From Paenalcaligenes hominis_A (GTDB lineage Bacteria; Pseudomonadota; Gammaproteobacteria; Burkholderiales; Burkholderiaceae_B), in contig NZ_JBGJKZ010000006.1 of assembly GCF_041359055.1 (NCBI RefSeq), forward strand, positions 136,706 through 200,705: a stretch of 64,000 bases of DNA, read 5' to 3'. The translations under genes were made by a program, and so were the position numbers. How positions within the stretch are numbered: position 1 is the first letter of the stretch; each line of letters opens with the position of its first letter. Below are positions 51,756 to 61,149 of the stretch, piece after piece. The notes below the pieces were generated by a model. It had not been told where the DNA came from. It did no database searches and saw only the letters and a program-made list of their open reading frames with translations.

Positions 51756-52598
51756 TTAAACTTCTAGGTTATCGATTAAACGGGTCTGCCCAAGACGTGC
51801 AGCACCCAAAGCCACTAACGGCTCTCCGTCAGCCACCTGATTTTGAGTGGGATTCAGTAAATCGCTTTGCCGACGCAAAGATAAATAATCCACTGACCAA
51901 CCTTGTTGTTCAAGCTGTTTAACTGCCTCTGCTTCGATTGCCGCCACATCGGTCTGCCCAGCTAACACTTGAGCACGCACCGCCTGCAAACAAGCATAAA
52001 GCTGAGGGGCCTGAGCTCGCTCTTGCTCGCTAAGGTAGCGATTGCGAGAAGACATAGCTAAGCCATCGGCTTCCCGTACCGTTTCATGCGCTAAAATTTC
52101 AACCGGTAGTTGAAATTGACGGCACATCTTACGTATTACCATTAATTGCTGATAGTCTTTTTTCCCAAACACGGCCACACGGGGCTGAACACAGGAAAAC
52201 AATTTCATTACTACCGTACTGACCCCATCAAAGAACCCAGGACGTACCTCACCCTCGAGGATGTCGCCTAAACCTGTAGGTGGTTGCATCTTGAAGCTTT
52301 GCGGTTCGGGGTACATTTCTTTTTCAGAAGGCGCAAACAGCACATACACATCGCGTGCTTTTTCTAATTTCTCTATGTCTTGAGCCAATGTGCGAGGGTA
52401 TTCAGCAAAATCCTCGTTGGGACCAAACTGCAGTGGATTCACAAAGATACTGGCAACCACCGGGTCACCATGCTGACGAGCCAACTTCATCAGAGCTAAA
52501 TGGCCCTCGTGCAAATTTCCCATAGTGGGTACAAAAGCAATGCGCGACTGTCCTTGTAACTGATCACGTAACTCTTGGATAGTATGTACAACCTTCAC
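51756..52598 (-). CDS. panC: Pantothenate synthetase
   Basis: Joins pantoate and beta-alanine with ATP to make pantothenate, the precursor of CoA. The 280-residue protein has the nucleotidyltransferase motif TMGNLHEGHLALM (about 25-37), IFVNPLQFGPNEDF, FGKKDYQQLMVIRKM and MSSRNRYLS, all as expected. It follows scpA by 21 bases and belongs to the conserved block DUF3460-scpA-panC of Burkholderiales. panB and panD are not in the window. A possible terminator is the hairpin at 51644-51697. Confidence 0.96.
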   Translation of the reverse strand: MKVVHTIQELRDQLQGQSRIAFVPTMGNLHEGHLALMKLARQHGDPVVASIFVNPLQFGPNEDFAEYPRTLAQDIEKLEKARDVYVLFAPSEKEMYPEPQSFKMQPPTGLGDILEGEVRPGFFDGVSTVVMKLFSCVQPRVAVFGKKDYQQLMVIRKMCRQFQLPVEILAHETVREADGLAMSSRNRYLSEQERAQAPQLYACLQAVRAQVLAGQTDVAAIEAEAVKQLEQQGWSVDYLSLRRQSDLLNPTQNQVADGEPLVALGAARLGQTRLIDNLEV

Positions 52599-52619
52599 TC
52601 GGAACTCCGATGAAAAAAA

Positions 52620-53483
52620 TTAAGCCGCAACAGTAGGTTGCGTATAAGCCAATCGTAAATAAATGGGCGCATAGGGCTCGGCCTGAGTCAATGCCACCAA
52701 CGACTCTTTAGCTAGTTCAAGCATAGCTAAAAAGTGCACCACCACTACCGCTGCTGCATCGGCAGTTGTTTGCTCTAACACCTCATCAAACAACTGATTA
52801 AACTCTAAAAACTCATGATTAGACAAGCGTCGTAAGATTTGGCTCATGTGATCACGCACCGACAGCTGCTCGCGAGTAATGGTATGTGACTGATGCAGCG
52901 TGGCACGTTGCATAATGCCTAGCCAAGCTTGGCGTAAATCATCTGCACACACATCGGGAAAAACCTCTTCAATGTGCAAATCCACCTGCACTGCGCTAAG
53001 CTCAAAATCTCGCTCTACCCGAGGTAAATCCTCAAGCGCTAAGGCCGCACGTTTCATTTGCTCATACGCTAGCAAGCGGCGTACTAGCTCTGCCCGCGGA
53101 TCTTCAACCTCTTCGCCTGTATCCGCTTTTTTAACAGGCAATAACATGCGCGACTTAATCTCTATTAAGAGTGCTGCCATTAATAAGTATTCGCCCGCTA
53201 ACTCTAGGTGCGTTTGCCGGATCTGCTCCACATAGTCTAAATACTGCTTTGTAACTTGAGCCATGGGAATATCGAGCACATCCAAGTTTTGTTTGCGAAT
53301 TAAATACAACAAAAGATCAAGCGGGCCTTCAAAGCTATGCAAAATGACCTCGAGCGCCTGCGGCGGTATATAAAGATCATGCGGTAAGCTAAACAAAGGC
53401 TCGCCATACAGACGAGCAAAAGCCTCCTTAGGCTCTAAGGAAGCATCGGGTTCTAGCACCGGGGTACTTAACGTATCGTCCAC
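52620..53483 (-). CDS. scpA: Segregation and condensation protein A
   Basis: Kleisin subunit that links SMC-type condensin with ScpB for chromosome compaction. The 287-residue protein shows the N-terminal SMC-binding region VILHSFEGPLDLLLYLIRKQNLDVLDIPM (in parts), EYLLMAALLIEIKSRMLLPV, RRLLAYEQMKRAA, and the C-terminal winged helix with LAMLELAKESLVALTQ. No scpB lies beside it. It follows the DUF3460 gene by 19 bases, and panC follows. Confidence 0.95.
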   Translation of the reverse strand: MDDTLSTPVLEPDASLEPKEAFARLYGEPLFSLPHDLYIPPQALEVILHSFEGPLDLLLYLIRKQNLDVLDIPMAQVTKQYLDYVEQIRQTHLELAGEYLLMAALLIEIKSRMLLPVKKADTGEEVEDPRAELVRRLLAYEQMKRAALALEDLPRVERDFELSAVQVDLHIEEVFPDVCADDLRQAWLGIMQRATLHQSHTITREQLSVRDHMSQILRRLSNHEFLEFNQLFDEVLEQTTADAAAVVVVHFLAMLELAKESLVALTQAEPYAPIYLRLAYTQPTVAA

Positions 53484-53502
53484 CCCTTATGACACGCAAA
53501 AA

Positions 53503-53694
53503 CTAGGGGTTTTGGTAATACACATAAGGATCTTGGGGCACGTTAGCTGCTTTGTAACCGTCTTGAGCCTCTTGATCAATAGGTTTGTCCCATAAGCGTC
53601 CCCGTCCTTCACGTTGTTTGGCTTCAGTCTCTGGATGCTGTTTTTTGAAATTGTTTAGGAACTGGGTGATATCAGATTCGTAATTCTTTGCCAT
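53503..53694 (-). CDS. DUF3460 family small protein
   Basis: A 63-residue soluble protein: MAKNYESDITQFLNNFKKQH, then EGRGRLWDKP and a C-terminal DPYVYYQNP. This is the DUF3460 family, found in Burkholderiales next to scpA; its function is unknown. The start ATG 53694 lies 50 bases from the divergent MFS gene start, so both promoters must be very short or overlapping. It is the first gene of the scpA-panC block. Confidence 0.88.
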   Translation of the reverse strand: MAKNYESDITQFLNNFKKQHPETEAKQREGRGRLWDKPIDQEAQDGYKAANVPQDPYVYYQNP

Positions 53695-53744
53695 AATGGG
53701 GTGTAAAGAAAAAATTGAACATACACACAGTGTACTGCAATCCT

Positions 53745-55187
53745 ATGCCAACCGAACAGCTTCCCTCACAATCTACTTCTCAACTGTCAGCCCGTGAACG
53801 CCAAGCCATACGTATTATTCCGTATATAGTGGGCTGCGCTTTATTTATGCAAATGCTTGACGCAACAGTGGTCGCCACCGCGCTGCCCATGATGGCCCAA
53901 GCTTTAGGCACCGATGTGGTCCGCATGAACACCATTATCACCAGTTATTTATTGGCGGTAGCGGTGTTTGTTCCTATCAGCGGGTGGGCCGCAGATCGCT
54001 TTGGTGCACGACGGGTTTTTATTGCCGCGGTTTTACTCTTTACACTTAGCTCTGTGGCCTGCGCGGCGTCACAATCACTACCACAACTGATTGCTGCGCG
54101 TATTGTTCAAGGGATTGCTGGAGCCATGATGGTGCCCGTTGGCCGCATTATTATGTTGCGCCGCGTACCTAAAGAGGAGTTATTGGGGGCCATGGCGGTA
54201 TTAAGCTTACCGGCTTTGCTTGGGCCAATCATAGGGCCACCCGTAGGTGGCTTTTTTGTCACCTACATGAGCTGGCATTGGATTTTTTTAATGAACGTGC
54301 CAGTAGGCATTCTGGGCATTGTTTTAATTTTAAAATTTATACGCATAGATGTAATTGATGAAAAACCACCCTTGGACTGGTTTGGCTTTATTCTTAGTGC
54401 AACCGCTTTGGCGTGCTTGGTGATTAGCTTTGAGTCCTTTGGGCACAGCGAATTCACCCCCCTAGAGCTCACTGTACTGCTAAGCACAGGTGTAGTTACC
54501 GCACTTTGGTATGTATGGCACGCACGCCATACCGCTTTTCCTATCTTAGATTTATCGCTACTAAAGACCCGCAGCTTTGCTGTCTCTATTTTAGGTGGCA
54601 ATTTATGCCGCTTTGCATTGGGCTCAGTGCCATTTATGTTGGCGATATTATTGCAACTAGGCTTTGGCCTAAGTCCAATGACAGCAGGGCTGGTTACCTT
54701 TACCAGTGCAGTCGGTGCATTGGTGATTAAACCATTAGCCCCAGCCATTATTCGCCGTTTTGGCTACCGCACAGTATTAATGTATAACGCGCTGTTAACA
54801 GGCTTTTTTATTGCAGTTTGCGCCGTGTTTAATGAACAAACCCCGCTATGGCTCATTTCATTGGTCTTAGCAGTAGGCGGCTTGTTTAGGTCTTTACAAT
54901 TTACCGCCGTCAACACCCTGACCTATGTGGATCTCAGTCAAAATGCCATGAGCCGAGCCAGCTCATTTGCTGCTATGGCACAACAGCTGGGCATCAGCTT
55001 GGGGGTAGCTTGTGCAGCCATTACTTTAAATATCAGTATGCAGCTACACGGAAATACTAGCGTAAATCAAAATGATTTGTTTTGGGGGTTTATAGTCATG
55101 GGGCTGTTAACGGCGTTATCTTTTTTCTCTTTTAAACGCTTGCCTCTGGTCCAACCAGATTTCACCTCCAAGCCAGAAAAGGAGTAG
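53745..55187 (+). CDS. MFS drug exporter, DHA2 family (14-TMS type)
   Basis: A 480-residue proton-driven multidrug exporter. Hydrophobic helices begin at about residue 22; motif DATVVATALPMMAQALG marks the first helix, and SGWAADRFGARRVFIAAVLLF is the conserved loop A motif. GFFVTYMSWHWIFLMNVPVGI is typical of the EmrB/QacA group. About 14 segments can be counted. The start is ATG 53745; TTG 53715 adds ten non-conserved residues. There is no adjacent EmrA-type adaptor, so it probably pumps only across the inner membrane. It is divergent from the DUF3460 gene. Confidence 0.9.
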   Translation: MPTEQLPSQSTSQLSARERQAIRIIPYIVGCALFMQMLDATVVATALPMMAQALGTDVVRMNTIITSYLLAVAVFVPISGWAADRFGARRVFIAAVLLFTLSSVACAASQSLPQLIAARIVQGIAGAMMVPVGRIIMLRRVPKEELLGAMAVLSLPALLGPIIGPPVGGFFVTYMSWHWIFLMNVPVGILGIVLILKFIRIDVIDEKPPLDWFGFILSATALACLVISFESFGHSEFTPLELTVLLSTGVVTALWYVWHARHTAFPILDLSLLKTRSFAVSILGGNLCRFALGSVPFMLAILLQLGFGLSPMTAGLVTFTSAVGALVIKPLAPAIIRRFGYRTVLMYNALLTGFFIAVCAVFNEQTPLWLISLVLAVGGLFRSLQFTAVNTLTYVDLSQNAMSRASSFAAMAQQLGISLGVACAAITLNISMQLHGNTSVNQNDLFWGFIVMGLLTALSFFSFKRLPLVQPDFTSKPEKE

Positions 55188-55246
55188 AATTGAAGCGATT
55201 TTTATTTAATTACCTCTAATTTCGCTTAAAAAGCAAAAAGGACTCC

Positions 55247-55582
55247 ATGAATACAATTCCTGCTTGCCCTCAATGCGGTATGGAACACACCTACCCTGAC
55301 CAAGACCACTACATTTGTCCAGATTGTGCGCACGAATGGCCCATGCAGGCTGAAACTCAAACCGAAGACACACCCATAGTCCGTGACAGCAACGGCACCC
55401 CGCTTCAAGACGGTGACGATGTATTGCTCATCAAAGACTTAAAAGTAAAAGGCTCCTCCACTAACCTTAAAAAAGGTACCAAAGTACGCGGCATTCGTAT
55501 TATTGAAGGTGACCACGATATTGCTTGTCGCATTAACGGCACCCCTTACGAGCTGAAATCCGAGTTTTTGAAAAAAGCCTAA
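55247..55582 (+). CDS. yjdM: PhnA/YjdM-family zinc-ribbon protein
   Basis: A 111-residue protein with an N-terminal zinc ribbon, CPQCGMEHTYPDQDHYICPDC (four cysteines at about 7-28), and a C-terminal SH3-like domain (DSNGTPLQDGDDVLLIKDLKVKG, in parts). This is the YjdM (formerly PhnA) family. Despite the old name, a role in phosphonate use is doubtful; the function is unclear. AAAGGA precedes the ATG. It is followed by a strong bidirectional terminator shared with the MoeB-like gene. Confidence 0.92.
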   Translation: MNTIPACPQCGMEHTYPDQDHYICPDCAHEWPMQAETQTEDTPIVRDSNGTPLQDGDDVLLIKDLKVKGSSTNLKKGTKVRGIRIIEGDHDIACRINGTPYELKSEFLKKA

Positions 55583-55628
55583 ACAGGGTGGGTGGGGCTA
55601 GCTCCCACAGGCCCAGCCTGCTCAAAAC

Positions 55629-55664
55629 AAAACGGCCGCGATGCAATGAGATCGCGGCCGTTTT
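55629..55664. terminator. Bidirectional terminator between yjdM and the MoeB-like gene
   Basis: Perfect 14-bp stem, AAAACGGCCGCGAT at 55629-55642 with ATCGCGGCCGTTTT at 55651-55664, loop of eight bases, A-rich on the left and T-rich on the right. It lies 46 bases past yjdM and 20 bases past the stop of the MoeB-like gene. Confidence 0.92.
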
Positions 55665-55684
55665 ATTGTGTATTTAGTTAAAAG

Positions 55685-56443
55685 CTATGTAGCAGAGCCA
55701 CACACGCTGCATTTTGGGTCTTTACGAAAGCGTACAGTATGCCACTGCATGGTTAAGGCATCCACACTTAACAAGCGCCCTACAAGGGGCTCTCCGAACC
55801 CGCCAATCACTTTTAATGCCTCGGCGGCTTGAATGCTGCCCACCATCCCTACCAGTGGCCCTAAAACGCCGGTGGTAGCACAACGTAACTCTTGCACGTC
55901 ATCGGCTTCGGGAAATAAGCAGTGATAGCATGGCGCTTGGTCATCACGTAAATCGTACACACTAATTTGCCCCGCAAAACGAATCCCCGCCCCCGATACA
56001 ATGGGTACACGATGACGAACGGCAGCACGATTAATAGCATGGCGCGTCGCAAAATTATCGGTGCAGTCCAGCACCACATCGTGCTGCGGCACTAAACGAT
56101 CCAAATCGGCATCAGACAAACGCTGCGCCAATGGCTCTATGCTGATTAATGGATTTAAGGCCTGCAGAGTTTGTTGTCCCGACTGCGCCTTGTTTAGCCC
56201 AACCCGTTCGGAGTTATGCAAAATTTGGCGCTGCAAATTGCTAAGGTCTACCTCATCATCATCGACGAGGGTGATGTGGCCCACCCCTGCTGCTGCCAAA
56301 TAATACGCAGCGGGCGAACCCAAACCACCCGCCCCTATGATAAGAACCTTGGCAGCAGACACCTTTTCTTGGGCCTCAATGCCATACTCATCCAATAAAA
56401 TATGACGAGCATAGCGCATGAGTTGTGCATCATCTAACGACAT
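55685..56443 (-). CDS. moeB: HesA/MoeB/ThiF-family sulfur-carrier adenylyltransferase
   Basis: A 252-residue E1-like enzyme that adenylates the C-terminus of a ubiquitin-like sulfur carrier (MoaD or ThiS). Motifs are GAGGLGSPAAYYL at 37-49, DDDEVDLSNLQRQ at 61-73, and DNFATRHAINRA. A zinc site is formed by C172, C175 (PCYHC) and C245, C248 (CSVCG). No rhodanese domain follows, so it is the short form. It cannot be told from sequence whether it serves molybdopterin (MoaD) or thiamine (ThiS). It follows ctpA by 11 bases. Confidence 0.9.
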   Translation of the reverse strand: MSLDDAQLMRYARHILLDEYGIEAQEKVSAAKVLIIGAGGLGSPAAYYLAAAGVGHITLVDDDEVDLSNLQRQILHNSERVGLNKAQSGQQTLQALNPLISIEPLAQRLSDADLDRLVPQHDVVLDCTDNFATRHAINRAAVRHRVPIVSGAGIRFAGQISVYDLRDDQAPCYHCLFPEADDVQELRCATTGVLGPLVGMVGSIQAAEALKVIGGFGEPLVGRLLSVDALTMQWHTVRFRKDPKCSVCGSAT

Positions 56444-56454
56444 ACGGTCTTTTA

Positions 56455-57945
56455 CTATTGAATCGGTTGCACACCTTGAGGGGTGATACGGAAACGCTGT
56501 ACCTCTTCGGTATTAGTCGTTTTTACTGGGCTTTTTTTTTCAGCATCTGCTGACTGTATTGCCGCATCCTCTGATTCCGCTTGAACTAAAGTGGGGTCCG
56601 TTTTTTTAACAGGACGCCCCTCTAGGTGGTTGACGGCCTGACGCAATTGAAAATCGTCATCGCCCCCAAACTCAAACATCTTGGGGTCTTTAACATAGGT
56701 TTCATCTGCACCTAGCACAGACTCGTCCTCTACCACGGCATTGTTTAGGTGACGTTGAAGATCGGCTTCGCGAGGAATACGGAATAGATTGCCATTAGGC
56801 GTATCATCCACATACACATCGGGCTCGACACCCGTTACCTGAATGGATTTGCCACTGGGTGTGTAATAAAGTGCTGTGGTTAGCTTAATACCAGCCTCGG
56901 CACTAAGCGGCAACACGCTTTGTACAGAACCCTTGCCAAAACTGCGTGTGCCCATTACCGTGGCACGACCGTGATCCTGCAACGCCCCTGCCACAATTTC
57001 TGATGCCGAAGCAGAACCCGCATTAATTAACACCACAATAGGGATCTGTTTGAGCCAGTCCATTTGCTCTAGCAGTTGACGGTCGTTGCTGCCTAACACC
57101 TGAGTGATGGGCTTGACGTAATACTCACGATTGGATGAAGGGATACGCCCCTTGGTTGAAACCACCAAATCGCCACTGTTTAAGAAAGCCGAGGACACGC
57201 CAATAGCGCTGTCTAGCAAACCACCAGGATCGTTACGCAAGTCGAGCACCAAACCACGAGGAGCTTGACCATTGCTTAGGCTTTGAAGCTGACGTACTAA
57301 ATCGGCCGCCGTGCGCTCTTGGAATTGGGAAATACGCACATAGAGTAAATCGTCATCTAAACGCTTGCCACGTACACTTTGTACTTTAATGTGGTCACGC
57401 ACAATAGTTACTTTAAACGGCTTTTGTTCGCTACGCTGGATTTCAAGCTCGATTGAGGTGTTGGGCTGACCACGCATCATTTTAACCGCGTCATTTAATG
57501 GCATGTCTTTGGTGCTTTTACCATCAATGCCTACGATCACGTCCCCCGCCAAAATACCGGCCTTGGCAGCAGGGGTGTCTTCGATGGGTGAAATCACCGT
57601 CGGATAGCCGTTTTCATGACCGATTTCAATACCTAGCCCACCAAAACCGCCTTGGGTCATGGACTCCATGTCTTTAAACGCATCAGCGTCTAGATAAGAC
57701 GAATGTGGATCAAGCTCGTTAAATAGGCCTTTGATTGCCTCGTTAATTAATGCTTCGTCACCCAATGGCTCGACGTAGCTGCTTTTGATCGCAGAATACA
57801 CATTGGCAAACTGCTGCAGCTCACGCAAGGGTAAAGGCTCGCCTCGTTGAGCGACAGCATTGATCGCTAAGCTCGCCAACACGCCACCTACTCCACCAAG
57901 TACTAGTAATCCTATACGGTTTAGCCTACGAGTGCCCATGCACAA
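56455..57945 (-). CDS. ctpA: S41 carboxyl-terminal processing protease
   Basis: A 496-residue periplasmic serine protease that trims proteins, including cell-wall enzymes. The N-terminal hydrophobic segment at about 8-32 serves as signal or anchor. A PDZ domain is at about 96-180. The catalytic dyad is Ser313 (GSASASEIVAG) and Lys338 (GTRSFGKGSVQS), with the 25-residue spacing of the family. The last 100 residues are a charged tail of uncertain role. In betaproteobacteria ctpA often lies between gpmA-envC and moeB, exactly as here; 70 bases separate it from envC. Confidence 0.95.
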   Translation of the reverse strand: MCMGTRRLNRIGLLVLGGVGGVLASLAINAVAQRGEPLPLRELQQFANVYSAIKSSYVEPLGDEALINEAIKGLFNELDPHSSYLDADAFKDMESMTQGGFGGLGIEIGHENGYPTVISPIEDTPAAKAGILAGDVIVGIDGKSTKDMPLNDAVKMMRGQPNTSIELEIQRSEQKPFKVTIVRDHIKVQSVRGKRLDDDLLYVRISQFQERTAADLVRQLQSLSNGQAPRGLVLDLRNDPGGLLDSAIGVSSAFLNSGDLVVSTKGRIPSSNREYYVKPITQVLGSNDRQLLEQMDWLKQIPIVVLINAGSASASEIVAGALQDHGRATVMGTRSFGKGSVQSVLPLSAEAGIKLTTALYYTPSGKSIQVTGVEPDVYVDDTPNGNLFRIPREADLQRHLNNAVVEDESVLGADETYVKDPKMFEFGGDDDFQLRQAVNHLEGRPVKKTDPTLVQAESEDAAIQSADAEKKSPVKTTNTEEVQRFRITPQGVQPIQ

Positions 57946-58015
57946 AGTCCTATTTATCTAAATTGAAAACACGCCTATATAGCGCACTATAGCGGAATTA
58001 TAGACAGTTCGCTTT

Positions 58016-59557
58016 TTATTTGCTTAGCCAAAGCTGTGGATTTACCGGTTGACCATGATGGCGTATTTCAATATAAACGCCGGGATCGACCTGCCCTCCG
58101 GTAGCACCGACTCTAGCTATTGCATCACCAGTAGAGACGATATCTCCTACCTGTTTTAACACGCTTTGGTTATTACCATAAACACTTAGAAAGCCGGCCC
58201 CATGGTCCACAATTAATAAATTACCAAATCCTGACATCCAATTAGCAAAAACCACACGCCCTGGTGCAATGGCTTTTACTGGTGTACCCGCTGCAGCACG
58301 CAGCACAATGCCACGCCATGTGCCCCCATCGGGACGCTCGCCCCCGAACATACCTAATTGCTCACCCCGCACAGGAGGAGGAGCCCCTTTCTTTAAACCC
58401 GTAAAGCCTCCCGCTGGTTCGACGGGAGTTTTTGTCTGTGGTTCAACCTGTACGGGCTTTGGCTCTGGCTCTGGCTCAGCAGGCTGTGCCGGGGTATGAG
58501 CCAAAGCATACCAACGCGCTTCTTCTTTACGCGCCGCCTCTCGTTCGGCTGCTAACTGCTGATCACGCTCAAGCTGAGCCTGACGCAAAGCAGCCAAATC
58601 TGCTTCATTCTGTGTTTTTTGCGCTTGCTCTTGGCGCTGACGCAACTGTTCGGCTTGCGCTTTTGCTTCGGCAATACGTTGTTGTTCGGCCGCCAGTGCT
58701 TGTTGACGCTGCTCTTCAGCAACCCGCTTTTGTTCAGCCAAGCGACGCGCTTCTTCGGCTTTGCGACGTGCCTCTTCAGCCCGGCGGCGCTCCTCAGCCA
58801 AACGACGTAACTCGGCCTGACGGGCAATTTCCTTTTCTAAGCCGGTAATAAGCTGACCTAAACGCGCCTCATTGGCTGCTAAGTTTTGGGCTTGTTTTTG
58901 TTGAGCTACTAGCTCAGTTTCAATGTTTTTTAATACTTGCTCTCGCTCTGCTTGTTGCTTTTGCAACTGTTGTTTTTGTGCTTCAGTTTTCTGAGTGAGC
59001 TGCTGTAATTCGGTCTCATTTTTCTGTACGGCGGCTTTAAGCTGTTGTAGACGCTCTAGCCCTTTTTGCAGTTGTCGTACCTGATTGGCTTGGGCTTGAT
59101 TTACATAACCTAAATAACCCAACTCGCGCTGAATTTCTTGAGGGTCATTGCCAGATAACAAAGCCGTCCACGGCGATAAGCCATTTGCATACTGACTGCG
59201 TAACTGCTCGGCCAATTGGGCTTGCCCTACTTGTTGTTGATGTTGTTGCTCTTTAATTTGATCGAGCAAATCGGCAAGATGGGATTGAACCTCAGTTTGA
59301 CGCTGCTGCAGTGTGTTGAGCTCGCGATCAGTGCTAGAAATACGTGTTTCTACATCACGCAATGCTTGCGTTGCGTCTTTTTTACTTGTTTGCGTGGCCT
59401 CAATATGCTTTTGCAATTGATTAATACGCTGCTGAAGCTCAACACGTTGCTGTTGAGCTTCAGCCTGCTGCGCGCTTAGGTTGGTTTGGGCCCAAAGCAA
59501 GCTAGGGCCACAGACCATCAGTACACTTACCAACCCAACACGCATCATTTTTTTCAT
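58016..59557 (-). CDS. envC: Murein hydrolase activator EnvC
   Basis: Periplasmic activator of cell-separation amidases, held by FtsEX (encoded at 13.6-15.2 kb). The signal peptide MKKMMRVGLVSVLMVCGPSL ends near LWA-Q at 24. Long coiled coils rich in Gln, Glu and Ala extend over about 28-330. A Pro/Glu linker follows, then a C-terminal LytM (M23) domain at about 395-510, with LLIVDHGAGFLSVYGNN, degenerate in the zinc ligands as in EnvC. The start is ATG 59557; a longer frame to 59626 overlaps gpmA and is rejected. The 513 residues exceed E. coli EnvC (419), mostly in the coiled coil. Confidence 0.92.
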   Translation of the reverse strand: MKKMMRVGLVSVLMVCGPSLLWAQTNLSAQQAEAQQQRVELQQRINQLQKHIEATQTSKKDATQALRDVETRISSTDRELNTLQQRQTEVQSHLADLLDQIKEQQHQQQVGQAQLAEQLRSQYANGLSPWTALLSGNDPQEIQRELGYLGYVNQAQANQVRQLQKGLERLQQLKAAVQKNETELQQLTQKTEAQKQQLQKQQAEREQVLKNIETELVAQQKQAQNLAANEARLGQLITGLEKEIARQAELRRLAEERRRAEEARRKAEEARRLAEQKRVAEEQRQQALAAEQQRIAEAKAQAEQLRQRQEQAQKTQNEADLAALRQAQLERDQQLAAEREAARKEEARWYALAHTPAQPAEPEPEPKPVQVEPQTKTPVEPAGGFTGLKKGAPPPVRGEQLGMFGGERPDGGTWRGIVLRAAAGTPVKAIAPGRVVFANWMSGFGNLLIVDHGAGFLSVYGNNQSVLKQVGDIVSTGDAIARVGATGGQVDPGVYIEIRHHGQPVNPQLWLSK

Positions 59558-59564
59558 GGTTTTT

Positions 59565-60311
59565 TTATTTGGCCTTGCCTTGGTTAGCGACCTCGGCCAT
59601 TTGGGCTTTGATAGCGTCTTCGTCACCTAAAAAGTAATGACGAATAGGTTTTAAGTTCTCGTCTAGCTCGTAGACCAAAGGTTGTCCGGTAGGCAAGTTC
59701 AAATGCACGATGTCTTCTTCGGAAATGTTGTCTAAGTGTTTAATCAAAGCACGTAAGCTATTGCCGTGTGCAGTAATCAACACATTACGACCCGAACGGA
59801 TCGCTGGTGCAATGCTGTCATTCCAAAAAGGCACCACACGCTCGACGGTTTGAGCTAAACACTCGGTTGCTGGCAACTGCTCGGGTTTTAAATTGGCATA
59901 GCGTGGATCGTTTTTAGGATGACGTGGATCGTCTTCAGTTACGGGGTCTGGGCCAATCGCATAGGCACGACGCCACACCATGACTTGCTCGTCTCCGTAC
60001 TTTTCTGCGGTTTCCGCTTTATTTAAACCTTGTAAAGCACCATAATGACGCTCGTTTAAGCGCCAAGTTTTACCTACAGGGATATGAACGCTATCCATGG
60101 TATCTAAAACAATCCATAATGTACGGATTGCACGTTTTAATACGGAGCTAAATGCGATATCAAAAGAAAACCCGTTGGCTTTTAAGAGCTCTCCGGCTTG
60201 TTTGGCTTGTTCACGACCTGCTTCGGTCAAGTCAACATCTGTCCAGCCGGTGAAACGATTTTCTAGGTTCCACTGGCTTTCGCCGTGGCGCATCAATACA
60301 AGTTTATACAT
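59565..60311 (-). CDS. gpmA: 2,3-bisphosphoglycerate-dependent phosphoglycerate mutase
   Basis: Glycolytic enzyme that interconverts 3- and 2-phosphoglycerate. The 248-residue protein has the phosphohistidine loop LMRHGESQWN at 7-16, NRFTGWTDVDLTE, GKTWRLNERHYGALQGLNK and ITAHGNSLRALI with the second catalytic histidine. The length is that of the dimeric dPGM family. The ATG is preceded by AAAGGC. It is first in the transcript gpmA-envC-ctpA-moeB and is divergent from the rhodanese gene with a 102-base spacer. Confidence 0.97.
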   Translation of the reverse strand: MYKLVLMRHGESQWNLENRFTGWTDVDLTEAGREQAKQAGELLKANGFSFDIAFSSVLKRAIRTLWIVLDTMDSVHIPVGKTWRLNERHYGALQGLNKAETAEKYGDEQVMVWRRAYAIGPDPVTEDDPRHPKNDPRYANLKPEQLPATECLAQTVERVVPFWNDSIAPAIRSGRNVLITAHGNSLRALIKHLDNISEEDIVHLNLPTGQPLVYELDENLKPIRHYFLGDEDAIKAQMAEVANQGKAK

Positions 60312-60413
60312 GGTAAAAATAGCCTTTAGGTTGCAAAATTTTTGTCCATTATAATTAGTCGAAACAGCCCTTTAACACTTTTAATCTAAACTAAGTTTTA
60401 CACAGGACTCATC

Positions 60414-60821
60414 GTGGACTTTTTAACCGATACCAACAATCTGCTGATACTCGTAGTGGCCTTTATTTCCGGCATGATGTTGATGTTCCCTAGCCTCTCT
60501 AAACGCGGAGGCCAGTTTCTATCTCCGAGCCAAGCCACACAAAAAATCAATCAGCAAAATGCAATTTTAATCGATATACGCGCAACGGACAGTTATAAAG
60601 CGGGCCACATTGCGCAATCACGTCATATTGAAGCGGCCGACCTCGTCAACAAGACTGAAAAAATAGCAAAAGATAAACCCATTATCTTAGTCTGCGATTC
60701 TGGACGCAATGCCTCGCGTCAGGTAGCCACATTGCGTAAACAGGGCTTTAATGATGTTTCCGTTCTAGAGGGCGGCCTTATGGCTTGGACTCAAGCCGGC
60801 TTACCTCTTAAAAAATCATAA
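60414..60821 (+). CDS. Membrane-anchored rhodanese-like sulfurtransferase
   Basis: A 135-residue protein starting GTG, with an N-terminal membrane helix at about 8-28 (NNLLILVVAFISGMMLMFPS) and a single rhodanese domain at about 40-132. The active-site cysteine is in ILVCDSGRNASR (about residue 93). Similar to E. coli YibN, which also stands beside grxC and secB. It probably handles sulfur transfer at the membrane; the donor and acceptor are unknown. The order rhodanese-grxC-secB-gpsA is widely conserved in beta- and gammaproteobacteria. A TATAAT at 60350-60355 may belong to its promoter. Confidence 0.92.
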   Translation: MDFLTDTNNLLILVVAFISGMMLMFPSLSKRGGQFLSPSQATQKINQQNAILIDIRATDSYKAGHIAQSRHIEAADLVNKTEKIAKDKPIILVCDSGRNASRQVATLRKQGFNDVSVLEGGLMAWTQAGLPLKKS

Positions 60822-60846
60822 CTTTACTCACTAAAAGGCATGACTC

Positions 60847-61104
60847 ATGGCTAAAGTTACAATGTATTCCACTGTGGTTTGCCCATTTTGCACTCGTGCA
60901 GAAATGTTGTTAAAACAACGGGGTGTAACAGAGATCGAAAAAATCTTTATTGATAAAGATCCTGCTCAGCGTGACATTATGATGGAGCGCACCAAACGTC
61001 GTACCGTGCCACAAATTTACATAGATGATAAGCATATTGGTGGTTACGACGATTTAGCCGCATTAGATCAAGCAGGAGGCTTGGTCCCCCTGCTTTCAGC
61101 ATAA
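60847..61104 (+). CDS. grxC: Glutaredoxin 3
   Basis: Thiol-disulfide oxidoreductase using glutathione. The 85-residue protein has the redox motif C12-P-F-C15 (VVCPFCTRAEMLL), the cis-proline TVPQIYI and the glutathione-binding GGYDDLAALD, all normal. It lies 25 bases after the rhodanese gene and 45 bases before secB in a conserved cluster. Confidence 0.97.
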   Translation: MAKVTMYSTVVCPFCTRAEMLLKQRGVTEIEKIFIDKDPAQRDIMMERTKRRTVPQIYIDDKHIGGYDDLAALDQAGGLVPLLSA

Positions 61105-61149
61105 CGGCTTAGTTAACCTTATCACTTTCTACCCCTAAAGGAATGTCTC

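Noticed and set aside
54263..54748. 161-codon open frame on minus inside the MFS exporter gene
   Set aside because: Mirror of membrane-helix codons; no domain, no upstream signal, and the plus-strand exporter is clear.
58432..58848. 138-codon open frame on plus opposite envC
   Set aside because: Arises from the repetitive Gln/Ala/Glu coiled-coil codons of envC read backwards; leucine-rich low complexity.
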